Assembly: GCA_031119475.1 (NCBI GenBank)
Contig: JAVHXV010000004.1
Coordinates: forward strand, 79,847 to 143,846
Origin: Pedobacter sp.
GTDB lineage: Bacteria > Bacteroidota > Bacteroidia > Sphingobacteriales > Sphingobacteriaceae
DNA length: 64,000 nucleotides
Reading direction: 5' to 3'
Both the position numbers and the translations under genes were made by a program. Positions 59,428 through 64,000 of the stretch are shown here, piece by piece (position 1 is the stretch's first letter; every line of letters starts with the position of its first letter). Under the pieces are notes generated by a model. The model was not told the origin of the DNA. It saw nothing but the letters and a program-made list of their open reading frames with translations, and ran no database searches.

Positions 59428-60825
59428 TTATTTGCCCAGCAGTTTTAAGATATCATTTCCAAAAGCAAATACCATTAAGCTGAGCAAGATGACAAAGCCA
59501 ACAATCTGCGCACGCTCCATGATCTTATCGTTGAGTGGCTTGCCCTTGATCATCTCTATGATCAAGAAAACGACATGGCCCCCATCGAGCGCAGGAATTG
59601 GCAATAGGTTCATAAACGCCAGGGCGATAGAAATAAGGCCTGTTAGGCTCCAGAACTTCTCCCATTCGAAAGTAGAACCATAAACCTGCGAAATGCCGAT
59701 CGGACTGCTGATGTTGCGCGCGCTTACCTTGCCGGTGATCATCTTCCAGATCCCAACAGCGTTATCCCTAAAGGTTGACCAGGCTTTGTGCGTACCAATA
59801 CCGAACGATTCAAAGAAACCATAATCAACATGTTGTTCTGGCAATTTATCAATGCTGAAATAAATTCCAACGGTACTATCTGCTGAAACTTTTGGCGTCA
59901 GGGTCAATGGTTGCCCCTTACGTTCTACTTTGATGGAAACAACCTTATTGGCTGATTTGGAAATTTCTGCAGAAAATTCATCGATATAACGAACAGGCTT
60001 ATCATTTACCGAAATTACACGGTCGCCTACTTTCATTCCTGCATCAAATGCCGGTGTTGGAATTTTTTCTTCCTTCTTGGAGAACAACCGCTTAATTCCG
60101 GCCCAGATACCAGTTTTTGGTTTGTTGATGCTGGTGTCCAGGAGACCTTCTACGGTATCGATCTTGGCACGTGCGGTCACGAATTCCTTGATGCCGTTTT
60201 TGGTAATCCCGTTCAGTACATTGTCTGGCACTTTAAGGTCAATGGCCCTACCCTCCCTCGAAATGGTTAGTTTCGGACTGCCCAATAATACTTTTGCCGT
60301 AATCAGTTCATCAAAGCGGACCACCTTTTGTCCGTTGATGGCCAAAATCTTATCACCAGGCCTGATCCCGATTTCCTTACCAATTCGGCCCGGGCTCACG
60401 CCATTGGCCAACTTATCATTTGGAACATAACTTTCGCCATAAATAAAGGTAACGAACCAAAATATAACGATACCCACAATGATATTGACGATAATACCGC
60501 CCAGCATTACGATTAGCCGTTGCCATGCAGGTTTGGCCCTAAACTCCCAGGGCTGTGCCGGCAACTTCATCTGTTCGGTATCCATAGATTCGTCTATCAT
60601 CCCTGAAATCTTGACATAACCGCCCAAAGGGAGCCATCCTACACCATATTCGGTATCTCCAACCTTGAAACTGAAAAGCTTAACGCCCCAAGCGTCAAAG
60701 AAGAGGTAAAATTTTTCGACTTTTATTCCGAAAGCACGGGCCGCTAAAAAATGTCCCAATTCATGTAAAATAACCAGTATCGATAATCCCAGCAACAGCT
60801 GGCCCGCCATAATCAGTCCGTTCAT
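59428..60825 (-). CDS. rseP: RseP-type site-2 zinc metalloprotease
   Basis: This 465-aa intramembrane protease has HELGH at residues 21-25 in the first TM. The second conserved motif, LLPIPALDGGHVVF, is near the C-terminus. Two PDZ domains lie between (the first around GRIGKEIGIRPGDKILAINGQ, the second around AFDAGMKVGDRVISVNDKP). It cleaves membrane-anchored anti-sigma factors or other envelope-stress substrates. It lies 39 nt downstream of dxr, a widespread bacterial gene pair. Confidence 0.95.
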   Translation of the reverse strand: MNGLIMAGQLLLGLSILVILHELGHFLAARAFGIKVEKFYLFFDAWGVKLFSFKVGDTEYGVGWLPLGGYVKISGMIDESMDTEQMKLPAQPWEFRAKPAWQRLIVMLGGIIVNIIVGIVIFWFVTFIYGESYVPNDKLANGVSPGRIGKEIGIRPGDKILAINGQKVVRFDELITAKVLLGSPKLTISREGRAIDLKVPDNVLNGITKNGIKEFVTARAKIDTVEGLLDTSINKPKTGIWAGIKRLFSKKEEKIPTPAFDAGMKVGDRVISVNDKPVRYIDEFSAEISKSANKVVSIKVERKGQPLTLTPKVSADSTVGIYFSIDKLPEQHVDYGFFESFGIGTHKAWSTFRDNAVGIWKMITGKVSARNISSPIGISQVYGSTFEWEKFWSLTGLISIALAFMNLLPIPALDGGHVVFLIIEMIKGKPLNDKIMERAQIVGFVILLSLMVFAFGNDILKLLGK

Positions 60826-60864
60826 ATATGTTTAGTAAGTTATATCTTTTAGATGGGTGAAATT

Positions 60865-62010
60865 TTATTTTGTTACGTGTCGACTTGCAAATATACGTGT
60901 CTGCTGGTCGGTTTCTAAATAATTATTGAGGGTAGGCTTTTCGATGAATGGGATATCCTGCATACAGGTCTCGATGATGTCGCTCATCTCCAAAAAACCT
61001 ACCTGTTCTTTCAGGAAAGCATCGACCACAACTTCATTTGCGGCATTGATGATACAAGGCATATTTCCACCCTTTTCCATGGCGATATAGGCCAATTGAA
61101 GGTTACGGAAATTTTGTAGGTCAGGCTCAGCAAAAGTCAGTTGTGGATATTTTAAAAAGCTGAACCTTTCAAAATCACTTTTTAAGCGATTAGGATAGGA
61201 AAAGGCATAGTGGATAGGCAATTTCATGTCTGGAAGTCCCATTTGTGCTTTGATAGAACCATCGGTAAACTGGACCATCGAATGGATAATGGATTGCGGA
61301 TGGACGACCACCTCGATCTGCTCGGCCTGCAATCCGAATAGCCATTTGGCCTCAATGGCTTCTAGTCCTTTGTTCATAAGCGAGGCCGAATCAATGGTAA
61401 TCTTTGCCCCCATTACCCAATTGGGGTGTTTAAGGGCCTCCTTTTTGGTAACATGGGCTAAAAAAGAACGGTCTTTCCCCCTAAACGGCCCTCCAGAAGC
61501 TGTAAGGTAGATTTTTTCGATATCATTTATATCTTCTCCGGTTAAGCACTGAAAAATCGCCGAGTGCTCCGAGTCGACCGGAATGATCTTTACACCATGT
61601 GCTTTGGCCAATTGCATAATCAATTCTCCCGCCACGACCAAGGTCTCTTTATTGGCAAGGCCGATGTCTTTTTTTGCTTCGATAGCCGCAATGGTAGGTT
61701 TCAGTCCTACAGCACCCATAATAGCCGTAAGCACCAGATTGGTCTGCGGCAGCTGTACCGCGGCAACCAGCGCGTCTTCACCGCATAGCACTTCTGTATT
61801 TGGCAAGGCCTGCTTAACTTGGGCGTAATGTTCTTCGCAGGTGATTACGACCACTTCAGGCTGGAATTCCAAAGCTTGGGCAATCAAAAGCTCCGCGTTT
61901 CGCTGTGCAGTCAGTACATCAACTTTGTACCGGGCAGGATTGGCCCTCACCACCTCAAGCGCTTGTGTGCCGATAGAACCTGTTGAACCGAGGATTGCGA
62001 TGTTTTTCAA
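60865..62010 (-). CDS. dxr: 1-deoxy-D-xylulose-5-phosphate reductoisomerase
   Basis: This is the second enzyme of the MEP isoprenoid pathway, NADPH-dependent. At 381 aa it has the NADPH motif GSTGSIG (8-14), the metal/substrate segment VDSEHSAIFQCL, the flexible-loop region SGGPFRG, and IDSASLMNKGLEAIEAKWLF. It is the first gene of dxr-rseP-hscB. A GTTGGATTG word repeat precedes it. Confidence 0.97.
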   Translation of the reverse strand: MKNIAILGSTGSIGTQALEVVRANPARYKVDVLTAQRNAELLIAQALEFQPEVVVITCEEHYAQVKQALPNTEVLCGEDALVAAVQLPQTNLVLTAIMGAVGLKPTIAAIEAKKDIGLANKETLVVAGELIMQLAKAHGVKIIPVDSEHSAIFQCLTGEDINDIEKIYLTASGGPFRGKDRSFLAHVTKKEALKHPNWVMGAKITIDSASLMNKGLEAIEAKWLFGLQAEQIEVVVHPQSIIHSMVQFTDGSIKAQMGLPDMKLPIHYAFSYPNRLKSDFERFSFLKYPQLTFAEPDLQNFRNLQLAYIAMEKGGNMPCIINAANEVVVDAFLKEQVGFLEMSDIIETCMQDIPFIEKPTLNNYLETDQQTRIFASRHVTK

Positions 62011-62021
62011 TTTAGGTAGTG

Positions 62022-62100
62022 GATGGTTAAATTGTTGGATTGTTAGATTGTTGAATTGTTGGGTTGGTGGATTGTTGGATTGTTGGGTTGGTGGATTGAT
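62022..62100. repeat. GGATTGTTGGATTG word repeat
   Basis: About seven copies of an 8-bp word (ATTGTTGG, GTTGGTGG) occur directly upstream of dxr, between it and the four-helix-bundle gene. Confidence 0.72.
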
Positions 62101-62121
62101 ATAAGTTAATCTAACCTTAAA

Positions 62122-62499
62122 CTAAAACTGTAAACGTTCATTGGTAAATTTGATTAATTGATGGAGGTCCTTTGGAAGTGCATTCAATATCATAGCTATC
62201 TCTTCATAGTCTTTTATTGTAATTAAATTTCTCATCTTGGCTTTCTCATTCCAATCAATCGACTCTTTTACTGATCCAAAACTATAATAGTAAAATTTAA
62301 TTTTATCTTTTTTATGGTACCTTCCGAAACCCTCAGCAATATTAGCTGAAATTGAGTCTGCTGCTCGTATGAATTGCTCTCCAATGGTCCGCTTCGCAAA
62401 ACTATCCCATTTTGTAATTAATTCCCATATTTTATTGCTCAACTTAAATGAATTACTATAGGCCGTAATTTGGTTCAGTTGCAAGTAATTCTTTTCCAT
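62122..62499 (-). CDS. Four-helix-bundle protein (23S rRNA intervening-sequence type)
   Basis: This 125-aa protein is of the IVS/four-helix bundle family, with typical phrases FKLSNKIWELITKWDSF, RAADSISANIAEGFGRY and IKFYYYSFGSVKESIDW. Originally seen inside 23S rRNA intervening sequences, it is common as a free-standing gene in Bacteroidota and of unknown function. It probably binds nucleic acid as a pentamer. No rRNA lies nearby. Confidence 0.9.
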   Translation of the reverse strand: MEKNYLQLNQITAYSNSFKLSNKIWELITKWDSFAKRTIGEQFIRAADSISANIAEGFGRYHKKDKIKFYYYSFGSVKESIDWNEKAKMRNLITIKDYEEIAMILNALPKDLHQLIKFTNERLQF

Positions 62500-62666
62500 A
62501 ATTATAAATTTTAAGAAAAGTAATTACTACCGTTCAATATTGATCAAATAAAATTCATATCAATTCTTTTAGCTAATTTATTTTTTTCCTGATTAAAATT
62601 CTTCTGTACAAATTAATTCTAACTCACGTTTGGCTAACAATATGACCATATAACCATTCATCAATA

Positions 62667-64000
62667 CTAAATGATATATTTTTGCAAACCTGTCGCTATC
62701 TTCCGGTCATTGCTCAGTCGTGGCACTTTATTTTGCCCGCCAAGCTTGCCTTCAGCTTTCATGTAGTTCACAAATGAATCTTTTTTAAGTGAACGGATGA
62801 TGAGTTTTTGTAAAATCTTTCCTTCAATCAGGTCAAAATAATAAATATTTTTCTGTTGCATGGCCTGGTCTACCCTATCGCTAAAGGCATCCAGGTCTTC
62901 TGGAGCTTTGGCAAATTCGACAAACCATTCGTGATAAGGCAGTTGCCCTATTGGCGGATTGACCTCTGGTGCCACGGTAAATTCTGTAATTTCTACAGCT
63001 TCTTCCTTGGCCACACTTAAAATGGCCTGCTCTACTTCCTCTCCGATGACATGTTCGCCAAAGGCAGAAATAAAATGCTTGATCCGACCTGTGACGACAA
63101 TCTTATACGGATTTTTAGCTACAAATTTCACGGTATCACCAATGCTATATCCCCAAAGGCCTGCATTGGTATTCAAGATCAGCGCATAGTTGGTGTCCAG
63201 CTCTACGTCTGCCAAGCTTAGCCGGGTTGGATTTTCATGATGATATTCGTTCGCGGGAATAAACTCATAAAACATGCCCGCATTGGCCAACAATAACAAT
63301 CCCTTTTCCTGTTGGCTGTCCTGATAGGCGATGAATCCTTCTGAAGCAGGGTAGGTTTCGATCGAATCGATCTTTTTTCCGATACTGGTCTCGATCTTGG
63401 CACGATAGGGCTCGTAATTTACGCCACCATACACAAAAAGGCTAAAGTTCTTAAAGATATCCTTGATTTTCTTGCCTCCCGTTTGCGCAGACAGCTTATC
63501 AAAATACATCTGTACCCAAGGGGGAATGCCCGAAATCAAAGTCATATCCTGATGTAAGGTTTCGGCCACGATGGCATCTACTTTCTCTTCCCAATCTTCA
63601 ATGCAGTTGGTAGGGTAAGATGGCAGCCTATTCTTTTGGAGGTACTTGGGCACCAAGTGCGCTACAATTCCCGACAAACGGCCCACGTTGATGCCATTCT
63701 TTTGTGTGAGAACAGGACTTCCCTGTAAAAAAATCATCTTGCCATTCACAAAATCGCTTTTACCAGTCTCGTGGATATAGGTCAACAAGGCATTTCGTGC
63801 AGCCTTGATGTGTTCGGGCATCGATTCCCTTGAAATGGGAATATATTTTACGCCAGAAGTCGTGCCAGAGGTCTTTGCAAAGTACTGGGGCTTGCCTTTC
63901 CACAGAACATCTGGTTCGCCGGCCACTACACGGTCGATGTATGGGCGCAATTGCTCATAATCGCGAATGCGCACCTGTTCCTTGAAATCTGCATAACTGC
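62667..64000 (-). CDS. GH3 auxin-responsive-promoter family protein (5' end outside window)
   Basis: The gene is partial: the frame stays open to the window edge (SYADFKEQVRIRDYEQL upstream of any start), so the true N-terminus lies beyond 64000. The visible part of about 444 residues shows the acyl-adenylate motif AKTSGTTSGVKYIPIS, YPASEGFIAYQD, and LNTNAGLWGYSIGDTVKFV of the GH3 acyl-acid-amido synthetase fold. In plants GH3 conjugates amino acids to hormones, while the bacterial substrates are unknown. 62500-62666 downstream of the neighbouring gene shows no clear element. Confidence 0.9.
   Translation of the reverse strand, partial: SYADFKEQVRIRDYEQLRPYIDRVVAGEPDVLWKGKPQYFAKTSGTTSGVKYIPISRESMPEHIKAARNALLTYIHETGKSDFVNGKMIFLQGSPVLTQKNGINVGRLSGIVAHLVPKYLQKNRLPSYPTNCIEDWEEKVDAIVAETLHQDMTLISGIPPWVQMYFDKLSAQTGGKKIKDIFKNFSLFVYGGVNYEPYRAKIETSIGKKIDSIETYPASEGFIAYQDSQQEKGLLLLANAGMFYEFIPANEYHHENPTRLSLADVELDTNYALILNTNAGLWGYSIGDTVKFVAKNPYKIVVTGRIKHFISAFGEHVIGEEVEQAILSVAKEEAVEITEFTVAPEVNPPIGQLPYHEWFVEFAKAPEDLDAFSDRVDQAMQQKNIYYFDLIEGKILQKLIIRSLKKDSFVNYMKAEGKLGGQNKVPRLSNDRKIATGLQKYII

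Overview
The window reads as chromosomal DNA of a Bacteroidota bacterium, most likely a Pedobacter-like member of the Sphingobacteriaceae. The signs are an outer-membrane beta-barrel receptor with a carboxypeptidase-like N-terminal extension, FGly-type sulfatases, GH130/GT4 sugar genes, -7 boxes of the TAnnTTTG type, and dense dispersed intergenic repeats. No rRNA operon, insertion sequence, prophage or CRISPR array was seen. Taxonomy is inferred from protein style only.

Layout. 0.25-2.9 kb: glgA-glgC (ADP-glucose and glycogen synthesis), preceded by an unusual 11-bp repeat block. 3.4-13.7 kb, all on the minus strand: a complete assimilatory sulfate reduction locus, made of an Rrf2 regulator, sulfite reductase with an extra C-terminal helical domain, SUMT, a siroheme synthase fused to a TauE/SafE-type permease, an APS-type CysH, CysD, CysN, a fatty-acid-hydroxylase-like membrane protein and a second SUMT. 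The sulfite reductase operon and the second SUMT share a promoter/operator signature. 13.9-19.6 kb: an aminopeptidase P, small surface proteins, two previously uncalled one-TM miniproteins and a Vsr-like nuclease.

20-33.3 kb is a DNA-repair and stress block: Ku and LigD (non-homologous end joining), PncC-like CinA, a stress-type SDR, a Rieske-FAD oxidoreductase, KTSC protein, Nei-like glycosylase, DUF6766, SpoIIAA-like and PNPOx-like proteins. 31.9-36.7 kb is a three-gene GH130/GT4/GT4 sugar module.

37.0-47.5 kb lies between an intact tRNA-Leu and a wrecked tRNA-Leu copy. It carries two PAP2 phosphatases, a TonB-type receptor, a two-component system, a PepSY-like protein, an HD protein, an LtaS-like transferase and a GIY-YIG ORF. 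It looks AT-richer than its flanks in sampled lines and may be an acquired envelope-remodelling island. 47.5-58.7 kb: a membrane-anchored winged-helix regulator, a secreted propeller-like protein, a secreted glutamate-racemase homologue, a patatin, a degenerate M15-peptidase-like protein, a NarL-type two-component locus with two unknown genes inside it, and a secreted sulfatase. 58.8-64 kb: housekeeping genes hscB, rseP and dxr, a four-helix-bundle protein, and the 3' part of a GH3-family gene.

A striking background feature is that many gene ends are followed by low-complexity word repeats, often in inverted pairs, with a different word in each gap. At least two genes end their reading frames inside such repeats.
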